In this document: positions 9,065 to 16,887 of the stretch, one piece after another | Numbering within the stretch: the first letter of the stretch is position 1 | How the letters are laid out: every line of letters starts with the position of its first letter | Assembly (NCBI RefSeq): GCF_029892045.1 | Contig: NZ_CP120367.1 | Location: 186,001-250,000 of the forward strand | From: Sinorhizobium numidicum | GTDB taxonomy: Bacteria; Pseudomonadota; Alphaproteobacteria; Rhizobiales; Rhizobiaceae | DNA: 64,000 nt | Direction: 5' to 3' | Notes under the pieces: model-generated | Told to the model about the DNA's origin: nothing | What the model saw: the letters and a program-made list of their open reading frames with translations, nothing else | The model's database searches: none | Position numbers and translations under genes: made by a program

Positions 9065-10458
9065 TGTTTGCACGCTTTCAAGCTGGGTCGATCCGTCGAC
9101 AGATTGCGGCCCTGGCCGTCGGCCCCGTCATCTGCCTCGTCATACTGGGTGCCATTTCCGAATTGCTCTTGCGTGACGATCTGGAGAGTGTTTCGTATGC
9201 CCGAACGACGGCCTTGAAGATCGAGACGGTCGTCGATCAGGTTCGAGCGTCCGCGTCCGCAGAGCAACGAGCCGCGATTCTGGACGCCACGTCCGGGACA
9301 GGGCTTCAGGTCGAACAGGTCTCGGCAGCGGAGCTTTTGAAGCAGGCCGATACGGACATCTCCTTTGAGGATGTCCGCCATCTTGTGCAGAACAATCTGC
9401 CAGCCAGCTTCGCAACGGCTTTCCGCGCGGAGACTTCCACTGGAAAACTTCGCGATGTGCTGGTCGTCGGAGTCGGTAATGATAGGGCTCTGGCGTTTCT
9501 CCCTGCGCCACCCCCTCCGGATGCATGGATCAGCGATCAGCAAGTGAGTATCGTCCTGCAACTGCTGGGTCTTGTCCTGCCGGTGGTTCTTCTGTCGCTC
9601 TATGCTGCACGTGTGATTGCGGCTCCCCTTCTTGAATTTGCGCAGGCCGCAGAAACCTTGAAGCCTGATGACGGGCCTGACAGGCCTTTCAACGAAAGCG
9701 GAGTGGCCGAAATCCGAACCCTAGCAAAATCATTGAATGACATGCGCAGCCGCGTTCGCAGCATGATCGATGACCGCACGCGCATGCTGCGCGCAATAAG
9801 CCACGACCTTCGCACACCGCTGACGCGTCTGCGTCTGCGCGCGGAGCGCTCGGCGCAGCCTGAGCTGAAAACGGCACTGTTGAAAGATATCTCCGCCCTC
9901 AGCGACATGATCAACGATACCCTCACCTATCTCAGCAAGGAGATGGCGGCCGAGAAACCGGTCAACGCCGACCTGCCCAGTCTGTTGGCGACCGTATGTT
10001 CCGACTTCTCCGATGTGGGCTTCGATGTGAGGTATGCGGGGCCGGAACGCCTCGCCTATCGCTGCAAACCGCGATCGCTGGCACGTGCGATCACCAACCT
10101 CGTCGAGAACAGCACCAAGTTCGCTCAGGAGATCTCGGTTGAGCTGTCGCTGCTCGAAAATGGGACCGTGCGAATAAGCGTTGTCGATGACGGCCCGGGC
10201 CTTCCCGTCAGTTTGCGTACCCGGGTGCTCGAACCTTTCTTCAAGGCCGATACGGCGCGAACATCGACCGACCGCGGTGGGTTCGGTCTCGGGCTCTCGA
10301 TTGTCGACGACATCGTGCGGGCACACGGCGGCACGATCGAACTCCTGAACAGACCGCCGCACGGTCTCGCGGCACAGATGGATTTTCCTACCGAAGGTCA
10401 TGCGGCGAGCGGCGCGGCGCCTAAGCAAACGACTGGTAACGTTGGCTGCGCTGTGTGA
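9064..10458 (+). CDS. Membrane sensor histidine kinase
   Basis: A 464-residue kinase partner of the preceding regulator. TM1 lies at about residues 14-36 and TM2 at about 160-185, enclosing a periplasmic sensor of roughly 120 residues. A HAMP segment follows (around ESGVAEIRTLAKSLNDMRSR). The H box is ISHDLRTPLTRLRLR with His247. The ATPase has the N box NLVENSTKFA, the G1 box VVDDGPGL and the G2 box GFGLGLSIV, so it appears catalytically complete. The architecture is EnvZ-like. The signal is unknown; the neighbouring efflux and porin genes suggest envelope or toxic-compound stress. Confidence 0.92.
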   Translation: MFARFQAGSIRRQIAALAVGPVICLVILGAISELLLRDDLESVSYARTTALKIETVVDQVRASASAEQRAAILDATSGTGLQVEQVSAAELLKQADTDISFEDVRHLVQNNLPASFATAFRAETSTGKLRDVLVVGVGNDRALAFLPAPPPPDAWISDQQVSIVLQLLGLVLPVVLLSLYAARVIAAPLLEFAQAAETLKPDDGPDRPFNESGVAEIRTLAKSLNDMRSRVRSMIDDRTRMLRAISHDLRTPLTRLRLRAERSAQPELKTALLKDISALSDMINDTLTYLSKEMAAEKPVNADLPSLLATVCSDFSDVGFDVRYAGPERLAYRCKPRSLARAITNLVENSTKFAQEISVELSLLENGTVRISVVDDGPGLPVSLRTRVLEPFFKADTARTSTDRGGFGLGLSIVDDIVRAHGGTIELLNRPPHGLAAQMDFPTEGHAASGAAPKQTTGNVGCAV

Positions 10459-10676
10459 TTCCACAAGGCCCTATACCCGATCGCGTCAACGAGGCGCGCG
10501 AGAGCGACGGGGGCGCTTCCGGAGCGGTTCGGGGTGGCAAATCATCGAGCCCGCTTAGTCGCTAGGTCCCGTCCTTTGGGACGAGTGGGCGAGGCCCGCA
10601 ACAAAATCAAATATAACCAAACACACTCTTGCACGGGCAAAGGCTAGATTCTTCGTCTCCGCACGAGGAACTCGCC

Positions 10677-11174
10677 ATGTCTTTGGAAGCCATTCGTCCC
10701 AACAAAATCCTTGTGTTTCTACCCAAGGCGGCGGCCAATATGATCGCCACGAAACTGGCGGAGCGTGGGCATGAGTCGATCGCAGGGTCGACGGTGCCGG
10801 GAGTCTTTGATGCACTCCGTTCCGATAATTGCTCCTTCGCCGTGACGACGCGACCGGAGATCGATCTCCTGCGCAGCATGCGCCCGATACCTGTGGTCAA
10901 TCTTGAGATTTTCTTCCACGCAGAGCCTTCCGGCAACGGTCCATTGTCCAAAAGGTTCGACGGAAGCGCATTTATGAAACGGATCGAGTTCCTTGCTCAG
11001 CCTACGGGTAGAAGAGCTGGGCCTGCCGACGTCGAGCAGGCAAAGAGCGAAGGCATGCGACGCACGGCACTTCCGATAAAGATATTTCCATCGCAAGGAT
11101 GGTTGTGGATAGCTCAACTGGATTTCGCCACTCGCTGCGTATTATCTGCGCAACACGACGGTGCGAGAGCTTAA
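10677..11174 (+). CDS. Hypothetical protein, possible degenerate receiver-like domain
   Basis: 165 residues. The ATG at 10677 has GAGGA seven bases upstream and is preferred over the extended reading from 10629. The first half (ILVFLPKAAANMIATKLAERGHE, then a VFDALRSDN helix and FAVTTRPEID) resembles the beta/alpha pattern of a response-regulator receiver, but the phosphoacceptor position has no clear Asp. The second half is basic. No enzyme motif or membrane segment is visible. It is monocistronic and overlaps the convergent small gene by 4 bp. I recognise it only as a rhizobial-type hypothetical. Confidence 0.65.
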   Translation: MSLEAIRPNKILVFLPKAAANMIATKLAERGHESIAGSTVPGVFDALRSDNCSFAVTTRPEIDLLRSMRPIPVVNLEIFFHAEPSGNGPLSKRFDGSAFMKRIEFLAQPTGRRAGPADVEQAKSEGMRRTALPIKIFPSQGWLWIAQLDFATRCVLSAQHDGARA

Positions 11175-11479
11175 ATCCCTGACCCGTCGAGCTCTCGCTC
11201 GTCTTCGCCTTCCCAGGGTGAGGGCATCGAGGTGCGATCGAGATTGGCCGAGGGCATCGGCATCCAGCACTTCAATTCGGGCTCGGCGTATTCGATGATG
11301 CGGCCGGGCGAGGAGTCAGAGGCGCGCCAACCTCCTGGACCGAACTGATCGCCATTCGACCAATACGCGAGGTCAACTTCTGCCGCCCCCTGTTCGGACG
11401 GGCGGATCGTAACGAGGATCCGACTGCCGTCTTTCGGCGCGCTTGCCATGTGGCGCCAGGGGTCTGGCTCGGCCATCAT
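11171..11479 (-). CDS. Small hypothetical protein with WRxMASAPKDG motif
   Basis: 102 residues, or 101 from the second Met. The N-terminus PWRHMASAPKDGSRILVTI resembles the short DUF551-like or phage-borne proteins that begin W-x-x-I-x-S-A-P-K-D-G. The Trp/Gly-rich middle (YWSNGDQFGPGGWRASD) and the acidic tail fit that class. AGGAGG lies directly upstream, with better spacing to the second ATG at 11476. The function of the class is unknown. It may be coupled to a possible 60-residue ORF just upstream (ATGA-type overlap). Confidence 0.6.
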   Translation of the reverse strand: MMAEPDPWRHMASAPKDGSRILVTIRPSEQGAAEVDLAYWSNGDQFGPGGWRASDSSPGRIIEYAEPELKCWMPMPSANLDRTSMPSPWEGEDERELDGSGI

Positions 11480-11658
11480 TTTCCTCCTGTCTTGCTGCAG
11501 GTTGCAAGTGTCGCCTCGCCATCGAAAACGGTCAACTCAAACTTTGCACAACCCATCGTCGATCGATTGACGGTCCGGTCAGGATGGACGCCCCGAATTG
11601 AGGCGTACCATCGCTCCTCAGCTGGCATTTCGTAGCGTGGGTCCACCGTGCTCAGCAC
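11476..11658 (-). CDS. Possible small ORF upstream of the PKDG-motif gene
   Basis: 60 codons starting at a GTG (11658) and overlapping the next start by 4 bp. The sequence PAEERWYASIRGVHPDRTVN followed by AKFELTVFDGEATLA has a natural-looking amino-acid mix, but the GTG start is weak and no family is recognised. It may be a truncated or real small protein co-transcribed with the following gene. Confidence 0.3.
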   Translation of the reverse strand: MLSTVDPRYEMPAEERWYASIRGVHPDRTVNRSTMGCAKFELTVFDGEATLATCSKTGGK

Positions 11659-11732
11659 ATAAATGCAACAGCGGCAAACCGGTCGATGTGCGCGGGCGAC
11701 GGGGCGCAGGGGCTATCTCGGCCGTTCCGTAT

Positions 11733-11778
11733 GTTCCGGTTTTGTGCTTCGAAAATCGCATAATCTATCGTCGGGAAC
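11733..11778 (+). repeat. Boundary repeat copy A (46 bp)
   Basis: Begins GTTCCGG and ends GGGAAC, with core AATCGCATAATCTATCG. It aligns without gaps to copies at 24657 and 33223. It sits between the small-ORF pair and the antitoxin gene, on the left side of the relB-like module. Confidence 0.75.
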
Positions 11779-11859
11779 TCCGCGTTTGACGAGGAATGCG
11801 CGGTCTGCTCAGAATGAGATGTTAGTGGTGGCTCTGGAGTTTGTCATGCAGGTGCATTA

Positions 11860-11873
11860 CACTGACACCAGTG
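11860..11873. promoter_or_regulatory. Inverted repeat CACTG-N4-CAGTG upstream of antitoxin
   Basis: CACTG ACAC CAGTG lies 16-29 bp before the antitoxin ATG, overlapping the expected promoter/leader. It is a good candidate for the autoregulatory operator bound by the ribbon-helix-helix antitoxin; binding is inferred from position only. Confidence 0.45.
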
Positions 11874-11888
11874 AAGGGAGACTCGCAT

Positions 11889-12197
11889 ATGGTTTCAAAT
11901 GCACTGGTCCAGACTCGGATTGATGCCGACGTCAAAGAGCGCGCCACGGTGGTTTTAGAAAACATGGGCCTGACCGTCTCGGATGCTGTTCGAATCCTAT
12001 TAACCCGGACGGCGAACGAACGAGCCCTGCCGCTGGAACTTGTCAGCCACAGTGAGTCCTACGATGCCTGGTTCCGCGCCAAGGTATTACGGGCGCTCGA
12101 GGACACGCGACCCGACGCCGATGATGCTGACGCCGACGCGCACTTTCGCGACCGTCGGGCGGCGGCCTTGCGCAAGGCCGTGGCGGGTGACCGATGA
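11889..12197 (+). CDS. RelB/DinJ-family antitoxin
   Basis: 102 residues. The N-terminus (ALVQTRIDADVKERATVVLENMGLTVSDAVRILLTR) is the ribbon-helix-helix DNA-binding domain of the RelB/DinJ family. The C-terminal half is acidic and Ala-rich (RPDADDADADAHFRDRRAAA), as expected for a flexible toxin-wrapping segment. The ATG at 11889 is chosen over the longer reading from 11841 because GGGAG lies upstream and the domain begins here. The stop overlaps the downstream toxin start as ATGA. The antitoxin looks intact although its toxin gene is broken, so it is either an orphan or a recent survivor. Confidence 0.88.
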   Translation: MVSNALVQTRIDADVKERATVVLENMGLTVSDAVRILLTRTANERALPLELVSHSESYDAWFRAKVLRALEDTRPDADDADADAHFRDRRAAALRKAVAGDR

Positions 12198-12470
12198 GGC
12201 TTGTCTGGGCACAATACGCCCTTGACGATCGCGACACCATCTTCAAAGCGAGAATCCAAAGGCGGCGGTTCACGTCGACGAAGAGATCGTCCGCGCTGTC
12301 GCCGTCTTCTTGATTTTCCTGAAAGTGGTCGTCCTGGCCGGATTGCCGGGACTCGGGAGCTTGTCATCCCGCGTACACCTTTCATCGCAGCCTATACCGT
12401 GATGGCGGATAGAGTTCGCATTTTGCGTGTTTTTGCATGACGCCCAGATGTGGCCCACAGACGCAATCGA
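12194..12470 (+). pseudogene. RelE/ParE-type toxin, multiply frameshifted
   Basis: The toxin homologue is readable only by changing frame. Frame 1 gives MRLVWAQYALDDRDTIF. After a small deletion, another frame gives ENPKAAVHVDEEIVRAV. A second shift leads to RRLLDFPESGRPGRIAGTRE and VIPRTPFIAAYTV...RVRILRV. A third shift is needed for LHDAQMWPTD. These segments in order make a typical RelE/ParE toxin of about 95 residues, with the conserved RPGR and IAAY stretches. At least three indels mean no active toxin can be made unless the sequence has errors. It overlaps the antitoxin stop by 4 bp, the normal arrangement for the intact operon. Confidence 0.85.
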
Positions 12471-12720
12471 CGCTACTTTCTCGGGGGTCTCAGGTTCAAT
12501 TTCGCGAAGGGTTCAAACCGGCTCTTCGGCCCCAAACCCGTCGCTTTCCTGTCAGCCGACCGTCGGAAGACCGCATTGGATCACGATTTTCCTTTCAGGC
12601 TTGCCCACTGAACGGCAGAGGAGGCTCGCTTTTTACCTTCCCTTTGGGCGCGCAAACATCTCGAGAGGAGCCCTCCCTACGCGGGCCTTGGGCGCGAACC
12701 TAGGGAGACGTTCCAGGAGG

Positions 12721-12830
12721 GATCGCCTAATGTCCAAAACGGATCGCATAGTGTATTGAGCCGGCATTTAGGTAGCAAAACCACGGTCTTTGCTCCCTAA
12801 TGCTGTATTGACCGGAACTGCCGGATCAAA
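12721..12830 (+). repeat. Boundary repeat copy B, degenerate cluster
   Basis: Three partial matches to the repeat core: GATCGCCTAATGT at 12721, GATCGCATAGTGTATTGA at 12742, and a right-half-like TAATGCTGTATTGACCGG followed by AACTGCCGG at about 12798-12825. The last keeps the GGAACTxCCGG junction seen in copy E. The cluster lies between the toxin remnant and the sugar operon. Confidence 0.5.
12764..12803. repeat. Inverted repeat (possible hairpin)
   Basis: Left arm GCATTTAGGTAGCAAA (12764-12779) and right arm TTTGCTCCCTAATGC (12789-12803) are near-complementary around a 9-base loop. It lies inside the degenerate repeat cluster. There is no T-run, so a terminator role is weak; it could be the end of a decayed element. 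Confidence 0.4.
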
Positions 12831-13093
12831 ACCCCTCCTGGTCGCCGTCCCATCGCGCAGCACAATTCTTCGACATCTCTCAGATCTCTGAAGATGACGC
12901 AGTCGACTCCGCTATGCCTCGTCCAAAACGCGACGCTCGCCCTACCTTCGGTGATTCTTCGTGGAGCGGAACTGAAGCGCGAACGCCACGGTCGCTTTCC
13001 TCGCATCCGGCCCTTCGCATCACAGCAAACGTTGGCTCGACAGCACAGCTTCGGTCAAAGCATCAATCCTGCTTCCCAGTGCGATTGCAGCCG

Positions 13094-13120
13094 TGAATTA
13101 TAATTCATACCATGAATTAT
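13094..13120. promoter_or_regulatory. Overlapping perfect palindromes upstream of the sugar operon
   Basis: TGAATTATAATTCA (13094-13107) is a perfect 14-bp palindrome, and ATAATTCAT ACC ATGAATTAT (13100-13120) is a perfect 9-bp inverted repeat sharing one arm with it. TTGACA follows directly (13122-13127) and could be a -35 element. The site is AT-rich in a GC-rich context and about 140 bp upstream of the first operon gene. It is the best operator candidate for the SorC-type regulator encoded in the operon. Confidence 0.6.
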
Positions 13121-13256
13121 ATTGACACGCAGTGCGCTATGCGTTTAGCTGCCCATACCGGACTTCGAGGAGGAAATCCGGTCTTCACTGAGATCATCGG
13201 CGTCGGTTCGACGCCCTCGGGCTTTTTGGGAGGGGCTTCGGCCTCGAGGAGGACAC

Positions 13257-14285
13257 TTGCGCACTTTTCTGAGCACGACCGCGATGGCGGTCCTTGCGGC
13301 AACACTTTTTGCCGGTTCCGCGGCCGCCGAGACGGAGAACCCGTTCCGCTGCAAGCCGGGCGAAAAATACGTCATGAACGTCATGGTCTCCGGCGTCGAA
13401 TACTGGTTCCCGGTCTATGAAATGTTCAAGCAGGCCGGTCAGCAGTTCGGCTGCGAGACGGCATATACGGGCACGCCGGAATATGACGTCAACAAACAGA
13501 TCGCCACCTTCGACCAGGCACTGGCGCAAAATCCGGCCGGCATTCTCGTCCATCCGATGAACTCCGACCCCTTCATCGAGCCGATCAACCGCGCGATCGA
13601 CCAGGGCACGGCGGTCGTGACCTTCGCGGCCGACTCGCCGCTCTCCAAGCGCGTGTCCTTCATCACCTCGGACAACACCCGCGAAGGCATCTATGCCGCC
13701 GACGCAATCGCCGAGAAGATGGGAGGCAAGGGCGAGTACGCGGTTCTGGAAAATCCGGGCCAGGACAACCACGACAAGCGCATCGCGGCCTTCATCGGCC
13801 GCATGGAGGAGAAGTGGCCGGACATGAAGCTGGTCGGCCGCGCTGCCTCCAACCAGGATCCGACCAAGGCCTATCAGGGCCTCAACAGCATCATCCAGGC
13901 CAATCCAAACCTCGGCGCCGTCTTCATGCCGGAAGCGAATTCGGCGATCGGCGCCGCCCAAGCCAACAAGGAAAGCGGCGGCAAGGTCCTCGTCATGTGC
14001 GCGGATGTCAACGCCAATATCCTCGACATGATCAAGGCTGGCGAGGTCTTCGGTTCGATCAACCCGAACCAGGGCATGCAGGGCTATATGGGCTTCATGT
14101 TGCTATGGCTCGCCAAGCATCCGGAACTGATCGATCCGATGAACGACGCCAAGCGCTCCGGCTTCAATCCAATGAGCATCCCGGTCGTCGACAACGGCCT
14201 CTCCATCGTGACGGCGGAAAATGCCGACGACTTCTATTGGGACAAATACCTGAAGCGTCGCGGCACGAAGGGCATCGAGGAGTAA
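13257..14285 (+). CDS. Sugar ABC transporter substrate-binding protein (RbsB-like)
   Basis: A 342-residue periplasmic binding protein of the ribose/galactose-type cluster (Peripla_BP_4). The signal peptide is residues 1-24 ([14 protein letters not shown]). The mature protein has the expected two-lobe pattern with [25 protein letters not shown] and a C-terminal [20 protein letters not shown] stretch. The TTG start is accepted because GAGGAG lies at correct spacing and the signal peptide begins there; the weak codon is notable for the operon's first gene. A strong hairpin follows the gene, consistent with higher expression than the downstream ATPase. The ligand is a sugar or polyol, not identified. 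Confidence 0.9.
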   Translation: MRTFLSTTAMAVLAATLFAGSAAAETENPFRCKPGEKYVMNVMVSGVEYWFPVYEMFKQAGQQFGCETAYTGTPEYDVNKQIATFDQALAQNPAGILVHPMNSDPFIEPINRAIDQGTAVVTFAADSPLSKRVSFITSDNTREGIYAADAIAEKMGGKGEYAVLENPGQDNHDKRIAAFIGRMEEKWPDMKLVGRAASNQDPTKAYQGLNSIIQANPNLGAVFMPEANSAIGAAQANKESGGKVLVMCADVNANILDMIKAGEVFGSINPNQGMQGYMGFMLLWLAKHPELIDPMNDAKRSGFNPMSIPVVDNGLSIVTAENADDFYWDKYLKRRGTKGIEE

Positions 14286-14300
14286 GCTCCGGATTTGCGA

Positions 14301-14324
14301 CATCCGCGCCTCATGGCGCGGATG
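14301..14324 (+). repeat. Intercistronic hairpin after the binding-protein gene
   Basis: CATCCGCGCC TCAT GGCGCGGATG: a perfect 10-bp stem with a 4-base loop in the 62-bp gap between the binding-protein and ATPase genes. No T-run follows, so a 3'-protective or processing structure is more likely than a terminator. Confidence 0.65.
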
Positions 14325-14347
14325 GCCACAGGGAGGGGAGGAACACG

Positions 14348-15874
14348 ATGGCAGAGCCTGTGCTGACCATTCATGGCGTGACCAAGCACTTCGGTCCGGT
14401 GAAGGCGCTGACGGATGTCGATTTCAGGCTCGAACGGGGTGAGATCCATGCCCTCTGCGGCGAGAACGGCGCCGGAAAGTCGACGCTGATGAACATCATC
14501 GCCGGCGTACTGCAGCCGACCGAGGGCGAGATCCGCATGGACGGGAAGGTCGTGCGGATATCCTCACCAGCCGTCGCCCAATCGCTCGGCATTGGGCTCG
14601 TGCATCAGGAAATCGCGCTCTGTCCGGATGTGACGGTTGCCGAAAACATGTTCATGGCGGCGACCAACCGCCGCCGTGCCCCCTTCATGAACTACCGCGC
14701 GCTCGAACGCGACGCGCAGGCGGTAATGAACCGGCTGGGCGCAATCGACGTCGGCCGCAAGGTTGCGGACCTGCCGATTTCCAGCCAGCAGCTCGTCGAG
14801 ATCGCCAAGGCCTTGACGCTCGACTGCCGGGTGCTGATCCTGGACGAGCCGACCGCGGCGCTGACCGAAAGCGAGGCGCAGCAGCTCTTTTCGATTATCC
14901 GCGACCTCAAGGCGAACGGCATATCAATCATCTATATCAGTCATCGCATGGCCGAGATCTTCACCCTCTGCGACCGGGTCACCGTGTTCCGCGACGGCCG
15001 TTACGTCTGTACCGATCGCATTGCCGACATCACGCCGGATGATGTGGTACGCCGCATGGTGGGGCGCGAGATCACGCAGCTCTACCCGGAAAAGCTCGGA
15101 CCGGGTGACGCGTTTGGCGAGCCGGTCTTCGAGGTGGACAACATCGGTGACGGCGAGCGTTTCCATGGCGTCAGCTTCGCGCTGCGCAAGGGCGAGATTC
15201 TTGGCATCGGCGGCCTGATCGGATCCGGCCGCACGGAAATCGCTGAGGGTATCTGCGGGCTTCGAGCGCGCACGGCCGGTGCGGTACGCCTTCGCGGCAA
15301 GACGCAGAAGATCAATTCCTATTCCGATGCGGTGAAGGCCGGGGTCGTTTATCTGTCGGAGGACCGAAAGGGCGCTGGCATCTTTCTGGAGATGTCGATC
15401 GCGCAGAACATTTCCGTGCTGGATCTGAAGTCGCTGACCAATTCCGCTGGCCTCATGAACGCACGTGCGGAGGCTGCGCTTGCCGAGGATTTCGCCCGGC
15501 GTCTTGCGGTGCGCATGGGCGGTATCGAGGCACCCGTAAAATCGCTCTCCGGCGGTAACCAGCAGAAGGTGGCGATTGCCAAGCAGCTCGCGGTGAAGCC
15601 GAAGGTCATCCTGATGGACGAGCCGACACGCGGCATCGATGTCGGCGCGAAGGCGGAGATTCACCGCCTGCTGCGCGAGCTTGCCCGCTCGGGGATCGGC
15701 ATCATCGTCATCTCTTCGGAAATGCCGGAGCTGCTCGGGCTCGCGGATCGCGTGCTCGTCGTCCGGGAGGGGCGCATCGCCGGTGAGCTCGGCGCTGCCG
15801 AGATGGCGGAGGAGGCTGTGATCCGCCTCGCCTCGGGGGTGGGAACGGCAAGGGCGGCGAGCCATGCCGCGTGA
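14348..15874 (+). CDS. Sugar ABC transporter ATP-binding protein (RbsA/MglA-like, two domains)
   Basis: 508 residues with two fused ATPase domains. The first has Walker [10 protein letters not shown] (residues 38-46), a signature region near [15 protein letters not shown] and Walker [12 protein letters not shown]. The second has the degenerate P-loop [10 protein letters not shown] typical of this class, then signature [15 protein letters not shown] and Walker [13 protein letters not shown]. The ATG at 14348, preceded by GGGAGGGGAGGAA, is chosen because the longer reading from 13814 runs antiframe through the binding-protein gene. It energises import through the following permease. Confidence 0.93.
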   Translation: MAEPVLTIHGVTKHFGPVKALTDVDFRLERGEIHALCGENGAGKSTLMNIIAGVLQPTEGEIRMDGKVVRISSPAVAQSLGIGLVHQEIALCPDVTVAENMFMAATNRRRAPFMNYRALERDAQAVMNRLGAIDVGRKVADLPISSQQLVEIAKALTLDCRVLILDEPTAALTESEAQQLFSIIRDLKANGISIIYISHRMAEIFTLCDRVTVFRDGRYVCTDRIADITPDDVVRRMVGREITQLYPEKLGPGDAFGEPVFEVDNIGDGERFHGVSFALRKGEILGIGGLIGSGRTEIAEGICGLRARTAGAVRLRGKTQKINSYSDAVKAGVVYLSEDRKGAGIFLEMSIAQNISVLDLKSLTNSAGLMNARAEAALAEDFARRLAVRMGGIEAPVKSLSGGNQQKVAIAKQLAVKPKVILMDEPTRGIDVGAKAEIHRLLRELARSGIGIIVISSEMPELLGLADRVLVVREGRIAGELGAAEMAEEAVIRLASGVGTARAASHAA

Positions 15875-15896
15875 CGAGCAAGTGGGAGGGACGGGA

Positions 15897-16886
15897 ATGG
15901 CAATCGATACGATGGTGGCAGGCGCGCCGAAGACATCGTCCTGGAAACGCATCGGCAGGATGCGCGAGGCGGGGCTGATCGTGATCATCCTCGCACTCTG
16001 CGTGGTTATGAGCTTTGCCTCGCCGCACTTCCTGACACTCGGCAATTTCCGCGCCATGCTGATGAGTTTTTCCGTTGAAGGCATCGTCGTCGTGGGCATG
16101 ACGATCCTGCTGATCGTCGGTGGCATCGATCTCGCGGTCGGCTCCGTCGTCTGCTTTGCGATGGTGCTCTCGGGCACGCTCTTCCTCGCCGGCCTCGACC
16201 CTTGGATGGCCTCGCTCGTCGGCATCGTTGCGAGCAGCGCGATCGGCGGCGTCATGGGCTTCTTCGTGACGGTCGTGGGTCTCAACCACTTCATCACGTC
16301 GCTCGCCGCCATGGTGATCGTGCGCGGTCTTTGCCTGATCATCACAAAGGGCACGCCGCTTTCGCTCTTCACGCTGCCGGCGGGCTTCAAGGCGGTGGGG
16401 CAGGGCACGTTTTACGGCGTTCCCTATGTCATCCTGATCTTCGTCGCTGTCGTCATCCTCTTCGATTTCCTGCTGCGCCGCGCAACCGCTTTCCGCAAGG
16501 TTTTCTACACCGGCAGCAACGAGAAGGCGGCGCTCTATTCCGGCATCAAGACGAATCTGGTCAAATTCTGGGTGACGGTGCTCTGCTCGACGCTCGCCGG
16601 TGCCGCAGGCATCATCTACATGTCCCGCTTCGGTGCGGCGACCCCCACCTTCGGCGTTGGCATGGAACTCAACATCATCGCTGCGGCGGTGATCGGAGGG
16701 GCCTCCCTCAACGGCGGTTCGGGCACGATCCTCGGCGCCATCCTCGGCATCGCGCTTCTCTCTGTCGTCACCAGCTCCCTGATCCTGCTCGACGTTTCCG
16801 TCTATTGGCAGGACATGATCAAGGGGTGCATTCTGCTCGCTGCCGTTTCCTTCGACCATTTCCTGCACAAGCGGAAGGCCGCCTGA
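15897..16886 (+). CDS. Sugar ABC transporter permease (RbsC/XylH-like)
   Basis: 329 residues with about ten hydrophobic segments and the family signatures GGIDLAVGSVVCF (near the cytoplasmic loop region) and GGASLNGGSGTILGA. The start at 15897 is preferred over 15864 because GGGAGGG lies just upstream; the longer form would overlap the ATPase gene. It forms the membrane channel for the sugar importer, probably as a homodimer, as usual for ribose-type systems. One base separates its stop from the regulator's start. Confidence 0.92.
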   Translation: MAIDTMVAGAPKTSSWKRIGRMREAGLIVIILALCVVMSFASPHFLTLGNFRAMLMSFSVEGIVVVGMTILLIVGGIDLAVGSVVCFAMVLSGTLFLAGLDPWMASLVGIVASSAIGGVMGFFVTVVGLNHFITSLAAMVIVRGLCLIITKGTPLSLFTLPAGFKAVGQGTFYGVPYVILIFVAVVILFDFLLRRATAFRKVFYTGSNEKAALYSGIKTNLVKFWVTVLCSTLAGAAGIIYMSRFGAATPTFGVGMELNIIAAAVIGGASLNGGSGTILGAILGIALLSVVTSSLILLDVSVYWQDMIKGCILLAAVSFDHFLHKRKAA

Positions 16887-16887
16887 C

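Larger units (their letters stand above)
12471..13256. other. Long intergenic region upstream of the sugar operon
   Basis: 786 bp without a supported gene. It contains the degenerate boundary-repeat cluster (12721-12830), a hairpin (12764-12803) and the palindromic operator candidate (13094-13120). ORFs here are shadows of low quality. Confidence 0.6.

Noticed and set aside
13814..14347. Extended N-terminus of the sugar ATPase
   Set aside because: It reads through the binding-protein gene in the wrong frame; the ATG at 14348 with a strong Shine-Dalgarno begins the ATPase domain.
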